Below, piece by piece: positions 15,264-24,511 of a stretch of DNA of 49,230 bases. The stretch covers positions 827,553-876,782 of the forward strand of contig NZ_GL732486.1 of assembly GCF_000187745.1 (NCBI RefSeq), given 5' to 3'. Origin of the DNA: Streptococcus sp. M334 (GTDB taxonomy: Bacteria; Bacillota; Bacilli; Lactobacillales; Streptococcaceae). The notes beneath the pieces are model-generated. The model did not search any database. It had not been told where the DNA came from and was given only the letters and a program-made list of their open reading frames with translations. The translations under genes and the position numbers were made by a program. The first letter of the stretch is position 1, and the number at the start of each line of letters is the position of its first letter.

Positions 15264-16937
15264 TTAGTTTGAACTACTATTTTGAGTAAGCTTGCTATTG
15301 ACGTGTTCAGCTACATTGCGATCATGTTCTTCCTGATTAGCTGCGTAATAGACTTTTCCATCTGTAACATTGGCTACAAAGTAGAGGTTCTCACTCTTGG
15401 TTTGGTTGATACTTGCTTCAATCGCGTCCTGACTTGGACTATCCACTGGACCAGGCATCAAACCAGATTTTGTATAAACATTGTATGGTGAATTAATTGA
15501 TGTATCAATTCCAGCATCGTCTGCTAGGCTAATATTTTGACCGAGTTTGCCTTGGGCATACAAGATTGCAATATTGCTTTGAAGGGGCATACCAAGGTTC
15601 AAGCGATTGTAGAAAACACCTGCAATCAACTTACGGTCTTCAGTCTTAGCACCTTCTTTTTCAACAAGAGAAGCAATAGTTAACAATTCATTGACTGTCA
15701 AGTTTTTAGACTTAATTGTACTATAGTGTGGAGTCAAGGTCTTATCCATAGCTGCCAACATCTCATCAATTAAGCTTTCAATAGTTGTGCTTTCTTTGAT
15801 AGAGTATGTCGCTGGGAAAAGATAACCCTCCAAACGGTAACGAGCTCCACTTTCTTTTGTCGGTAAGCTTTCGAGTAGGTTTGGATATTTAGCAACTTCT
15901 TGACTGATAAAGTTGTCATCTTGAACTTTAGCCAAGAAAGCATCCGCAGTTAAAGGCTCTTTAAATTCACCTTTTAATTGACCTACAGCTTGGGCGATTT
16001 GCTCAATTGTATATCCCTCTGGAATAGTCAAATCTGCAAGTGACGGTTCTTGAGGTTCAGCTGTACCACCTTTTTGTAGTTCCTTGATGATATCCTCTGT
16101 ACTCATGCTCTTTTGCAAATTATAATATCCAGCCTTCAAATCTGAATAATTCTTATATTTTGCATAGAAAGCAAAAATCACTCCATGTTTAATCACACCA
16201 GAATGTTCAAGAGTTGATCCAATCTCTTGGACATTGGATCCTTCTGGGATTTGAACGGTTACATACTGCTTAGAATTAGCGTCAACTGGTAATAAAGATG
16301 ACTGGACATACTGATAACCGAAGTAACCACCTGCCGAAATCAAGGCAAGGAAAATCAATAGAGAAATGAAGAAGGCCTTCAAATGTGATTTTTTCTTCTT
16401 AATAGGTTTAACTGTCTCACGACGACTACGACGTGGAGTTTCAGATATCCCTTCTACAACTTTCTTTTCCACTACTGGTTTTGAAGCAGGAACTTCTCTT
16501 TTTATCTCTCTCTGACCTTCTGTCTTATAAGAAACAGCTACCCTCGTTGGGATTTCATTAAATTCCTTTTCTACTTTTCTAGGAATAACAGGTTCTGGTC
16601 TTGGTACACTCTCATCTACTGGTGAAGCAGGAACTTCTTGACTTGGATGACTAGGAACTGCTGGAGCATCTTGACTTGGGTGGCTATGAGCCACTGGAGC
16701 ATCTTGACTTGGGTGGGTAGGCACGGTAGGAGCTTTTCTCATAATCTCCTCTACAGCTGATAGAGAATCTTCCATTAGCTCTTCTATCGACTGGTCATTT
16801 TTAGAAGAAAATTGGGGTTTTATTGAAGCTAAATTAACTTCCTCCTGATCTTCTTCAGATTTTTTGACACGTTCTAAATCACGTAAAATCTGCTCTTTAA
16901 AGCTTAATTTTTCGTCTTCTCTTGGCTTTTCACTCAA
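15264..16937 (-). CDS. mltG: Endolytic murein transglycosylase MltG (YceG-like)
   Basis: A 557-residue membrane protein that cleaves nascent glycan strands during peripheral wall synthesis. A long cytoplasmic region (about 1-180) carries three 11-residue repeats of the form HPSQDAPxxxS (about 75-107), then a KKKK-flanked membrane segment (about 187-208), a LysM-like subdomain (IPEGSNVQEIG) and the YceG catalytic domain with IASLVEKEG (421-429, containing the catalytic Glu). The start is a TTG at 16937 with a GAGGAGG ribosome site; no better ATG exists and MSEKxxEDEK is the usual pneumococcal N-terminus. A promoter lies just upstream. Confidence 0.93.
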   Translation of the reverse strand: MSEKPREDEKLSFKEQILRDLERVKKSEEDQEEVNLASIKPQFSSKNDQSIEELMEDSLSAVEEIMRKAPTVPTHPSQDAPVAHSHPSQDAPAVPSHPSQEVPASPVDESVPRPEPVIPRKVEKEFNEIPTRVAVSYKTEGQREIKREVPASKPVVEKKVVEGISETPRRSRRETVKPIKKKKSHLKAFFISLLIFLALISAGGYFGYQYVQSSLLPVDANSKQYVTVQIPEGSNVQEIGSTLEHSGVIKHGVIFAFYAKYKNYSDLKAGYYNLQKSMSTEDIIKELQKGGTAEPQEPSLADLTIPEGYTIEQIAQAVGQLKGEFKEPLTADAFLAKVQDDNFISQEVAKYPNLLESLPTKESGARYRLEGYLFPATYSIKESTTIESLIDEMLAAMDKTLTPHYSTIKSKNLTVNELLTIASLVEKEGAKTEDRKLIAGVFYNRLNLGMPLQSNIAILYAQGKLGQNISLADDAGIDTSINSPYNVYTKSGLMPGPVDSPSQDAIEASINQTKSENLYFVANVTDGKVYYAANQEEHDRNVAEHVNSKLTQNSSSN

Positions 16938-16968
16938 AAGTTTATCCTCCTCGTTGACAATCCATAAT

Positions 16969-16997
16969 ATTATATCTTAAAAACGAAAGAAAAGCAA
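16969..16997 (-). promoter_or_regulatory. Promoter of mltG
   Basis: On the minus strand -35 TTGCTT (16992-16997), 17 bases, -10 TATAAT (16969-16974). Predicted start is near 16962. Confidence 0.7.
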
Positions 16998-17013
16998 CCT
17001 AGCATGCTTTTCT
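16988..17013 (-). terminator. Inverted repeat between the GNAT gene and mltG
   Basis: Perfect 9 bp arms AGAAAAGCA / TGCTTTTCT, with T-rich sequence downstream on the minus strand. It probably terminates the murC-GNAT transcript and overlaps the mltG -35. Confidence 0.55.
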
Positions 17014-17024
17014 GGCTTATTTTT

Positions 17025-17178
17025 TATACTCAATGAAAATCAAAGAGCAAACTAGGAAGCTAGCCGCAGGTTGCTCAAAACACTGTTTTGAGGTTGTAGA
17101 TAAGACTGACGAAGTCAGTCACATATATACGGTAAGGCGACGCTGACGTGGTTTGAATTTGATTTTCGAAGAGTATTA
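17025..17178 (+). repeat. BOX element (A1B1C1)
   Basis: A 154 bp element beginning TATACTCAATGAAAATCAAA (boxA), with one boxB (including the small inverted repeat GACTGACGAAGTCAGTC) and boxC ending near GATTTTCGAAGAGTATTA. It overlaps the 3' end of the GNAT gene at 17115-17663 and provides its last codons and stop. Confidence 0.93.
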
Positions 17179-17663
17179 GCTTCCCAAACCATATCATACC
17201 AGGTTTCCCCTGCAAAGGTTGACTGGGACAGACCTTCATTGACAAATCCATGCTTTTCATAGTAGACAATGAGATAGTCATGACAGGTTAGGTTAATACC
17301 TTCTCTTTCGTGTTCAAGAGCCAGTCCTTTCAAGGCTGTTAGTAATTTCTGACCCAGTCCTATGCCCTGTGCCTCCTTGGCAATGGAAAGACAGGTCACA
17401 GAGATATAACCACCAGGCTCATGACTATGGTCTTCTATCTCTTCTGTAAAAGACTGGTCTTGCAGATGGCGGTGTGGTCCAACTGGTCCCTCTATATAAC
17501 CAATCATCTTACCCTCTTTTTCTGCAACCAGAAAAGAGGTCTGAATTTCTCGCAAATGCGCTTCAAACACTGAGCGAGGAATGGCTTCTTCAACCGAGAA
17601 ATTTTCTAGTTCAATCTCAACGATACGATCCAAATCTTCTAATCTTGCTTTCCTAATTTCCAT
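17115..17663 (-). CDS. GNAT acetyltransferase with a BOX-encoded C-terminal tail
   Basis: A 182-residue acetyltransferase with the acetyl-CoA motif LSIAKEAQGIGLGQKLLTAL and the GNAT ending YYEKHGFVNEGLSQSTFAG followed by WYDMVWEA, where the family normally stops. The last ~20 residues (NTLRKSNSNHVSVALPYICD) and the stop codon are read from the BOX element inserted at 17025-17178. The body of the protein is intact, so it is probably active. It overlaps the upstream GNAT gene by 25 bp. The substrate is unknown. Confidence 0.85.
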   Translation of the reverse strand: MEIRKARLEDLDRIVEIELENFSVEEAIPRSVFEAHLREIQTSFLVAEKEGKMIGYIEGPVGPHRHLQDQSFTEEIEDHSHEPGGYISVTCLSIAKEAQGIGLGQKLLTALKGLALEHEREGINLTCHDYLIVYYEKHGFVNEGLSQSTFAGETWYDMVWEANTLRKSNSNHVSVALPYICD

Positions 17664-18127
17664 TTTGCCTCCAGATAAAAGGGATTAAACCAAATCATAC
17701 TAAAACCTTGACTAGCTGCATAAAGCGAATCTGTCTCTTCTTCATCAATAAAACCGTTCATTTCAAAATAGGAAAGCAGCTCATCAGGACTCTTCAAACG
17801 AATCCCTTTGTAATCCTGCTCAACTGCCACCTCTTTCAAAGCCGCAAGAAGAAGCGTTCCCAAGCCCTGTCTCTGATGGTCAGTATCAATGACTAAAGAA
17901 CGAATTTCTAGACATTTCGGATTGTGTGGGTAAGGACCACCTAGAACATAGCCCAGAAGCTGATTTTCATCCCTAGCTAGAAGAAAGGTATCCGCAGACT
18001 TACGGATACTTTCTTCTAAAATATGGGAAGTCAGCTGCTTGTCAGCTGGAAAAGATGAGGCCTGAAGTGCCTCTATCTCAACTAAATCCGACTTACTTGC
18101 CTGAATAATCTTAATTGGAATTTCCAT
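17639..18127 (-). CDS. GNAT acetyltransferase, RimI-like
   Basis: A 162-residue acetyltransferase with IRSLVIDTDHQRQGLGTLLL as the acetyl-CoA binding region and SYFEMNGFIDEEETDSLY near the end. It begins 10 bases after murC and overlaps the next GNAT gene, so the three are one transcript. The two GNATs resemble each other (shared WYDMVW / FSMIWF endings) and look like an old tandem duplication. Confidence 0.85.
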   Translation of the reverse strand: MEIPIKIIQASKSDLVEIEALQASSFPADKQLTSHILEESIRKSADTFLLARDENQLLGYVLGGPYPHNPKCLEIRSLVIDTDHQRQGLGTLLLAALKEVAVEQDYKGIRLKSPDELLSYFEMNGFIDEEETDSLYAASQGFSMIWFNPFYLEAKWKLGKQD

Positions 18128-18136
18128 GAGAACTTC

Positions 18137-19471
18137 CTATTGAACATTGCTTGTCAAATTAGACAAGAGACGCTCAAATGAGTATTCGTAGGTTTGGATG
18201 TCTCCTGCACCCATAAAGACATAAACAGCATTATCATGATCTAGGAGTGGCGAAACATTTTCAACAGTGATAACTTGGTGTTTTTTGTTGATTTTATTAG
18301 CTAGGTCTTCTACCTTAACATCGCCATGGTCCACTTCACGAGCAGAGCCATAAATTTGCGCTAGGTAAACAGCATCCGCTTGGTTCAAAGCATGGGCAAA
18401 TTCGTCCAACAAGGCAATGGTTCTTGTAAAGGTATGCGGTTGGAAGACTGCTACAATTTCCTTGCTTGGGTATTTCTGACGAGCCGCATCCAAGGTCGCA
18501 ATAATTTCTGTTGGATGGTGGGCAAAGTCATCAATAATCACCGTGTCATTGACAATTTTCTCAGTGAAACGACGCTTAACACCGGCAAATGTTTTCAGGT
18601 GTTCACGTACCAAGTTCAAATCAAATCCTGCTGTGTAAAGAAGACCAATAACGGCTGTCGCATTCATGATATTGTGACGACCAAAGGTTGGAATATGGAA
18701 TTGCCCTAATTCTTGACCACGGAAATGAACTGTGAAGGTTGAACCAGTTGTTGAACGAAGAAGATCACTAGCGACAAAGTCATTACCTTCTGCTTCAAAA
18801 CCATAATAATAAATTGGTGCATCAGACATAATCTTACGCAATTCAGCATCTTCACCGTAGATAAACAAACCTTTGGTAATTTGTTTAGCATAGTCGTTAA
18901 AGGCATTGAAAACATCCTCTAGACTTGTGAAATAGTCTGGATGGTCAAAGTCAATGTTGGTGATGATAGAATATTCTGGGTGGTAAGGCATGAAGTGACG
19001 CTCATATTCGTCAGATTCGAAGACAAAATATTTGGCATTGGCTGAACCACGACCAGTCCCGTCTCCAATCAAGAAGCTAGTATCTGTAATGTGAGACAAG
19101 ACATGAGACAACATACCCGTTGTTGAAGTTTTTCCATGCGCTCCAGCAACTCCCATGCTAACAAAGTCACGCATAAAGCTACCTAGGAACTCATGGTAGC
19201 GTTTGTAGCTAATTCCATTTTGATCCGCATAGGCAATTTCGACGTTGTTATCTGGACGAAAGGCATTTCCAGCGATAATTTCCATGTCACCGTCTAGATT
19301 CTTTTCATCAAAAGGAAGAATGGTAATTCCTGCCTGCTCAAGACCACGTTGAGTAAAGTAGTATTTTTCAACATCTGATCCTTGAACCTTGTGCCCCATT
19401 TGGTGCAACATCAAGGCCAAGGCACTCATCCCTGATCCCTTAATTCCGATAAAATGATATGTCTTTGGCAT
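18137..19471 (-). CDS. murC: UDP-N-acetylmuramate--L-alanine ligase
   Basis: A 444-residue cytoplasmic Mur ligase that adds L-alanine to UDP-MurNAc, the first peptide step of peptidoglycan synthesis. It opens with the MurC signature [18 protein letters not shown], has the ATP loop [16 protein letters not shown] and the Mur motif [10 protein letters not shown]. Length is typical. It follows the uncharacterised 205-residue gene by ten bases within the operon that begins with the SNF2 helicase. Confidence 0.97.
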   Translation of the reverse strand: MPKTYHFIGIKGSGMSALALMLHQMGHKVQGSDVEKYYFTQRGLEQAGITILPFDEKNLDGDMEIIAGNAFRPDNNVEIAYADQNGISYKRYHEFLGSFMRDFVSMGVAGAHGKTSTTGMLSHVLSHITDTSFLIGDGTGRGSANAKYFVFESDEYERHFMPYHPEYSIITNIDFDHPDYFTSLEDVFNAFNDYAKQITKGLFIYGEDAELRKIMSDAPIYYYGFEAEGNDFVASDLLRSTTGSTFTVHFRGQELGQFHIPTFGRHNIMNATAVIGLLYTAGFDLNLVREHLKTFAGVKRRFTEKIVNDTVIIDDFAHHPTEIIATLDAARQKYPSKEIVAVFQPHTFTRTIALLDEFAHALNQADAVYLAQIYGSAREVDHGDVKVEDLANKINKKHQVITVENVSPLLDHDNAVYVFMGAGDIQTYEYSFERLLSNLTSNVQ

Positions 19472-19481
19472 GTTTTCTCCC

Positions 19482-20099
19482 CTATTCTGTAATTCTGGTC
19501 AGATTCAACTCTTGGGCAACCCGACGTTCTTGTTCTTTTTGTTGATTCTTTTTATTGTAGATTTGGCTCTTCTTCAAAAAATCATAGTTGTTTTTCTTTT
19601 GTCCTGAAGTTTCTTTTGGCTCAGCTTGAGTCGAAATATTGCTAACTTCTTCCGCCAAGATGTAATGAGACTGGGTCAATTTTTGACTATATTTGACAAA
19701 TTCACCAGGATTTTCCTTTTGGAAAGGCGCAGTAGGTTGATTGCCCTGTCTAACCAAATTTGGCTGAGGATGGCGTCTTGTAGGAGTAATATCCTTAGTC
19801 AGATAACTTGCTGAGCGTTTCTTTTTCAAATCCGCACGCGCTTCTTCACGCGCCACCTCCGCATAGCTCTTTCCTTCTTTTTTTACTCCTAAGCCAGCCT
19901 TCTTAGGTTTCTCTACTGGCTTTTCAATCTGTTTTACTGGTTTTTCTTCAGTAATAGGGGCCCACTCCAGATAATTCTTATCACGGTATTCTCCCTTGAT
20001 ATTACTGATAAAGTCAGATTCATCATAGAGGTCCATAACCGGCATCTCAGTCAGCATAACCTCATCATCTGACACCAATGGAAATCGTTCTTCTCTCAT
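19482..20099 (-). CDS. Uncharacterised charged cytoplasmic protein
   Basis: A 205-residue protein with no membrane segment and no family that I recognise. It is rich in Lys, Glu and Gln, with low-complexity stretches in the middle ([17 protein letters not shown]) and a Q/E/K-rich end ([19 protein letters not shown]), and probably is largely disordered or helical. It is conserved in position before murC in pneumococcus. Its location between a SNF2 helicase and murC gives no clear function. Confidence 0.75.
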   Translation of the reverse strand: MREERFPLVSDDEVMLTEMPVMDLYDESDFISNIKGEYRDKNYLEWAPITEEKPVKQIEKPVEKPKKAGLGVKKEGKSYAEVAREEARADLKKKRSASYLTKDITPTRRHPQPNLVRQGNQPTAPFQKENPGEFVKYSQKLTQSHYILAEEVSNISTQAEPKETSGQKKNNYDFLKKSQIYNKKNQQKEQERRVAQELNLTRITE

Positions 20100-20146
20100 T
20101 TTCTATTTCCTTTCAACACTTCATTATAGCGTATTGTCTTGATTTT

Positions 20147-23100
20147 TCAAGTGCTGACTTCAGAAATTCCCAAAATTTCTCTAATTTCTGCCAGGGTCAG
20201 ACTGCCACGTGACTCTGTGCCGTCCAATACTTGTGACACCAGATGTTTCTTCTGTTCTTGGAGTTCCTGAATTTTTTCTTCAATGGTTCCCTTGGTCACT
20301 AAGCGATAGACCTCAACCGTTTCTTCCTGACCCATCCGATGGGCACGGCCAATAGCTTGCGCTTCCACCGCAGGATTCCACCAAAGGTCAACCAAAATAA
20401 CCGTATCAGCACCTGTCAGATTCAGACCGACACCACCAGCCTTGAGGGAAATCAGAAAGGCATCTCTTTCCCCTTGGTTAAAGGCTTTGGTCATGTCTTG
20501 TCTTTCCTTGGCTGGGGTTGAACCCGTAATTTTAAAGGATGTCATACCCAAGTCTGGCAGTTCTTGTTCTATTTTCTCCAACATTCCCTTGAACTGCGAG
20601 AAAATCAAGACACGGTGTCCGCCGTCTGCCACCTGGACCAGCAGGTCTCGAAGACTATCCAGTTTACCACTGGCTCCCTGATAATCCTCCATAAAGAGGG
20701 CAGGAGTGTCACAGATTTGACGCAAGCGCATCAGACCAGACAAGATTTCCACCCGACTTCGCTGGAATTCCTGATCTGACACTTGAGACAGACGGTCTCG
20801 CATCTGTTGCAACTGGGCTAGGTAAATAACCTTTTGCTGGTCTTCCAGTTCATTTTTATAAACCACTTCAATCAAGTCTGGCAATTCGGTCAGAACTTCT
20901 TCTTTCTTGCGTCGCATCACGAAAGGCTTGATAAACTGAGCTACGCGCTCAGCTGGCAATTTCATAAATTCTTTCTTGCTTGGCAAAAGTCCTGACATGA
21001 CGATTTGGAAAATAGACCACAACTCACCTAGATGGTTTTCAATAGGAGTTCCTGACAAGGCAAAAACTGACGGCACCACAAATTGTCTCAAGGTCTGGGC
21101 AATCTTAGTCTGGGCGTTTTTCATGACCTGAGCTTCATCTAAGAAAAGGAAGTCAAAGGCCATTCCCTGATAAAGCTCACTGTCCTGACGGAAGGTAGCA
21201 TAGCTCGTCACATAGATTTGATGGCTTTCAGTAAGAATCTCTTCACGACTAGCTTTCAAACCATGAACAACAGCCACATCCAACTGTGGGGCAAATTTCT
21301 GAAACTCATCTGCCCAGTTGTAAATCAAACCTGACGGAGCCAGAATCAAAACCCGACTTTCTTTTGTCACTTGACTGGTCAAAAAAGCAATGGTCTGAAG
21401 GGTTTTTCCCAATCCCATATCATCAGCTAAAATCCCACCAAAACCATAATGATGGAGCATCTGCAACCAGCCGATTCCCTTTTCCTGATAGTCTCGCAAG
21501 TCAGCCCGAACCTGAGTTGCTTGCAAAGGAAAGTCCTCTGGATGCGTCAAATCGTGGGCCAAATTCTGGAATTCTTGTGAAAAAGAAACACGGTCACGCC
21601 CTTCAAAGAGATGAGCTAAACTATAAGCCAAGGATTTTCGAGTCTGCAAGGCACCATCTTTTAATTCAAACTGCCCCAGTTCCTGTAGATTTTGGCGAAT
21701 TTTCTTGGTTTCTTCATCGAAAAAGTAGACTTGATTAGACGAATCAATGTAAAAATCTTGATTGGCAACCAAGGCCTGCATTGCTTGGTCAATTTCCTCC
21801 TGGGCAATATCTTGAAAATCAAACTGGATTTCCAAGAGACCTCCCTTGGAAGCAATCTGTACTTGAGGGCTTGCTAGATTATAGAGTTCTTCTAACTTGT
21901 CTGATAAATCAACATTTCCGAGTTTTTCAAAGACTGGAATGATTTCATGGAAGAAATGATAAACAGACTCTGCTTTTAAGGCCTGACGCCAAGATTGAAA
22001 ATCTGCTTCAAAACCAGCTGCCAAACAGACTTGGAAAACTCTTTCTTCTAAGTCAGCATCACTCGAAAAAGGTAATTCTTCTAGCTCTTGTCGGCTAGAT
22101 ACCTGTCTATTTCCATAATCAAACTGAATCTCTAAACGAATCCGATTGTCCTCTTCCCTGTCAAAGTAAAAAGAGGGCGCAAAGGATTTAATTTGTAAAC
22201 GTTCAGGAGCTGAAACAGTACCCATCTGGCTAAAAAGAGTTAGACAGGAAGCCAACTTATCGCGGTCACTGCTATCAAATTGCAGATATTTCTTTCCATC
22301 TTGATCCAAAGGCAGCGCTTTGATTTCCTTGAGAAGACTCATCTGCTGGTCTGTTAGAAAATAAACCTGACCTTTATGGAAAAGCATAGCTCCCTGATAA
22401 AAGACATTGACCCTATGACTCTCACTGATTTCCATTTCAAAATAATCCAAGTATTCTGTTACTGTAAAGGCAAATAGATTGGCATCCGCATGCAAATCCT
22501 GAAAAAGTAGGGTTTGGTAGCTATCCACTTGATGGTCAAATTGAAAATGGGGCAAGGCCATCAGTAAATCCACACCCTGCTCAAAAAAGGTCAGAGGAAA
22601 AAAGAGGTGCCGACCTTGGTTTTGGAAAAAAAGCTCTGGAGCCAGTCCTTCCTCCATTAGTCCGCGTAAGAAAGTCAGAAGCTCTTGACTTTCCTCATTA
22701 AAGGCTTCCCAAGACAGAGACTCCTCATAAGTTTTACCAATCATATAAGGTTTTCTCTTCTCGACGACTTTTAAAAAGAGTGGAATATCCCGAATGACGT
22801 AGTATTTTTGGCTATTGATTTGCCCGATTCTCAGGGTCCACAAGATACGATTGCTTCCTGCTTCCACCTGACCCAAAGCTGACAACTCATAGGCTCGGTC
22901 TGATTTTGGAGATAAGATTCGTTCCAAAAATTTTCCACCCAAGGTCACCTTGGTTTCAACAGCCTCTTTTTCTTCATGACCTTCTTCCAGACCCTGCAAA
23001 ATGTCCTGACCACGCTCATCATTTTTCAGAAAATGCTCTAGCGCAGCCAAATGCACACAGTAGCCCCTCTTTTGGAAAAAATCGCAGGCACAAAAAACCA

Positions 23101-23245
23101 AATCATCCTCTAAACTATAGCGCAGTTCTTCTTCTGCAACGCGAGCGTAGAGCCGATTGTTCTTTTCCTTGATAATGTCAACCTTACCAGTTTCATAAAG
23201 GGCAACGCCTTCGATACGGACTTTCCCCGGAATCAATTTAGCCAT
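20147..23245 (-). CDS. SWIM-domain SNF2 family helicase / ATPase
   Basis: A 1032-residue SNF2 protein. The N-terminal SWIM zinc site is C52-x-C54-x8-C63-x-H65 (CACDFFQKRGYCVH). The helicase core has DDMGLGKTLQTIAF (609-621), FLDEAQVMKN (DEAQ at 703-706), SGTPIENHLGELW and a C-terminal lobe with SLKAGGVGLNLTGA and WWNPAVEAQAIGRAHRMGQ. SNF2 proteins translocate on DNA and remodel DNA-protein complexes; in Firmicutes the SWIM-containing type is widespread but its role is not defined. An extended -10 (TGG-TATAAT, hexamer 23271-23276) precedes the gene. Confidence 0.92.
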   Translation of the reverse strand: MAKLIPGKVRIEGVALYETGKVDIIKEKNNRLYARVAEEELRYSLEDDLVFCACDFFQKRGYCVHLAALEHFLKNDERGQDILQGLEEGHEEKEAVETKVTLGGKFLERILSPKSDRAYELSALGQVEAGSNRILWTLRIGQINSQKYYVIRDIPLFLKVVEKRKPYMIGKTYEESLSWEAFNEESQELLTFLRGLMEEGLAPELFFQNQGRHLFFPLTFFEQGVDLLMALPHFQFDHQVDSYQTLLFQDLHADANLFAFTVTEYLDYFEMEISESHRVNVFYQGAMLFHKGQVYFLTDQQMSLLKEIKALPLDQDGKKYLQFDSSDRDKLASCLTLFSQMGTVSAPERLQIKSFAPSFYFDREEDNRIRLEIQFDYGNRQVSSRQELEELPFSSDADLEERVFQVCLAAGFEADFQSWRQALKAESVYHFFHEIIPVFEKLGNVDLSDKLEELYNLASPQVQIASKGGLLEIQFDFQDIAQEEIDQAMQALVANQDFYIDSSNQVYFFDEETKKIRQNLQELGQFELKDGALQTRKSLAYSLAHLFEGRDRVSFSQEFQNLAHDLTHPEDFPLQATQVRADLRDYQEKGIGWLQMLHHYGFGGILADDMGLGKTLQTIAFLTSQVTKESRVLILAPSGLIYNWADEFQKFAPQLDVAVVHGLKASREEILTESHQIYVTSYATFRQDSELYQGMAFDFLFLDEAQVMKNAQTKIAQTLRQFVVPSVFALSGTPIENHLGELWSIFQIVMSGLLPSKKEFMKLPAERVAQFIKPFVMRRKKEEVLTELPDLIEVVYKNELEDQQKVIYLAQLQQMRDRLSQVSDQEFQRSRVEILSGLMRLRQICDTPALFMEDYQGASGKLDSLRDLLVQVADGGHRVLIFSQFKGMLEKIEQELPDLGMTSFKITGSTPAKERQDMTKAFNQGERDAFLISLKAGGVGLNLTGADTVILVDLWWNPAVEAQAIGRAHRMGQEETVEVYRLVTKGTIEEKIQELQEQKKHLVSQVLDGTESRGSLTLAEIREILGISEVST

Positions 23246-23270
23246 ATTTTCACCTTTACCTTATCTTTTT

Positions 23271-23276
23271 ATTATA
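23271..23276 (-). promoter_or_regulatory. Extended -10 promoter for the SNF2-murC operon
   Basis: TGG-TATAAT on the minus strand, with predicted start near 23264, 20 bases before the SNF2 start codon. The -35 is poor, as is usual for extended -10 promoters. Confidence 0.6.
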
Positions 23277-23298
23277 CCATATTTTCCCCTATGAAAAT

Positions 23299-23331
23299 AG
23301 CCTTCTAGAGATACTTTTCTCCTAGAAGGCT
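23299..23331 (-). terminator. Terminator of malY
   Basis: Perfect 10 bp arms AGCCTTCTAG / CTAGAAGGCT with a 13-base loop follow the malY stop; the minus strand continues with ATTTT. Confidence 0.7.
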
Positions 23332-23337
23332 GGATTT

Positions 23338-24504
23338 TTAAAGTTTAGCAAAAGTCGTCACAATCCGCTGACAAACTTCTTGCAGCAGGGATTTAGGCAT
23401 GGCTATATTGAGGCGGGCATGGAGACTTCCTTCCTCTCCAAAATCCAAACCACGGTTGAGGATAACCTTGGCTTCATTTCTCAACAACTCTTGCAATGTT
23501 TCATCAGTCAGATCATAGGCTGAAAAATCAAGCCAAATCAAGTAGGTTCCTTGCGGCTTCATGACCTTGATTTTAGTTTCTTTTCCAAATAAATCCACCA
23601 CATAATTGATATGATCTTCAAAGACTTGCTTGAGTTCCTCTAACCAATCCTTCCCATAGCGATAAGCAGCTTCTGTCGTCAAATAACCCAAGCCTGAAAT
23701 CTCATGCTGATTATTGGCCAACTGGCGTTTCTGGTAAGCCAGTCTCAACTTAGGATTTTCAATGACGGCATAGGAATTTTTTGTTCCAGCGATGTTAAAG
23801 GTTTTAGTGGCACTGCTCAAGACAATCGCAAATTCTTTAAAGGCAGGATTGATGGTATTAAAAGACTGGTGTTTGTGACCAAAGAGGGCCAAATCTTGGT
23901 GAATCTCATCCGAAACCAAGAAAACACCGTGTTTTTGGCAGAGTTGCCCAATTTTTTCCAACACTTCTTTTTCCCACACACGTCCACCAGGATTGTGAGG
24001 GTTGCAAAGAATATAGAGTTTGACATCCTCTTCCACCAAATCCTTCTCCAGTTGGTCAAAGTCAATCTCAAACAAACCATCCTTTTCCACCAAAGAATTG
24101 GTAATCAATCTACGATTATTCAACTTGACACTGCGAGCAAAGGGTGGATAGACAGGTGTGTTAATCAAAACCGCCTCGCCTTCTTTTGTGAAAGCTTGAA
24201 TAGCTGTTGAGATGGCTGGAACTACACCCTCGATAAAGACAAGATCCTCTTTGTCAAAGTGGTAACCGTGTTGTGTGGCTTCCCACTTTTGAACTTCCTT
24301 AATTAACTCTTCACTGGCATAGGTATAGCCATAAACCAGTTGATCCGCATAAGTTTGCACGGCTTGGCGGATTTCAGGCAAGACCACAAAGTCCATATCC
24401 GCTATCCAAGCTGGTAAGACTTCGCTATCCGTTTCTGCCTCTTTCCATTTATAGGTATGGTGACCTAAACGATTGGGCAGGCTTGTAAAATCATATTTTC
24501 CCAT
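23338..24504 (-). CDS. MalY/PatB-type PLP aminotransferase (cystathionine beta-lyase)
   Basis: A 388-residue fold-type I PLP enzyme with LPAWIADMDFVVLPEI typical of the MalY/PatB group and the PLP lysine in LSSATKTFNIAGTKNSY. Members cleave cystathionine or cysteine by beta-elimination to give homocysteine or sulfide plus pyruvate. I use the ATG at 24504 (MGKYDFTSLPN), seven bases after the metB stop, rather than a start 13 codons upstream inside metB. It is the second gene of the metB-malY operon, which together convert activated homoserine to homocysteine. Confidence 0.9.
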   Translation of the reverse strand: MGKYDFTSLPNRLGHHTYKWKEAETDSEVLPAWIADMDFVVLPEIRQAVQTYADQLVYGYTYASEELIKEVQKWEATQHGYHFDKEDLVFIEGVVPAISTAIQAFTKEGEAVLINTPVYPPFARSVKLNNRRLITNSLVEKDGLFEIDFDQLEKDLVEEDVKLYILCNPHNPGGRVWEKEVLEKIGQLCQKHGVFLVSDEIHQDLALFGHKHQSFNTINPAFKEFAIVLSSATKTFNIAGTKNSYAVIENPKLRLAYQKRQLANNQHEISGLGYLTTEAAYRYGKDWLEELKQVFEDHINYVVDLFGKETKIKVMKPQGTYLIWLDFSAYDLTDETLQELLRNEAKVILNRGLDFGEEGSLHARLNIAMPKSLLQEVCQRIVTTFAKL

Positions 24505-24511
24505 CTTCGTC

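Noticed and set aside
18183..18190. TACGAATA on the minus strand, identical to the competence (ComX) box
   Set aside because: It encodes TYEYS inside murC and lacks the upstream T-rich element; most likely chance.
21286..21738. A 150-residue plus-strand frame antisense to the SNF2 gene
   Set aside because: The opposite strand carries conserved SNF2 motifs throughout; the antisense frame has no ribosome site or family features.
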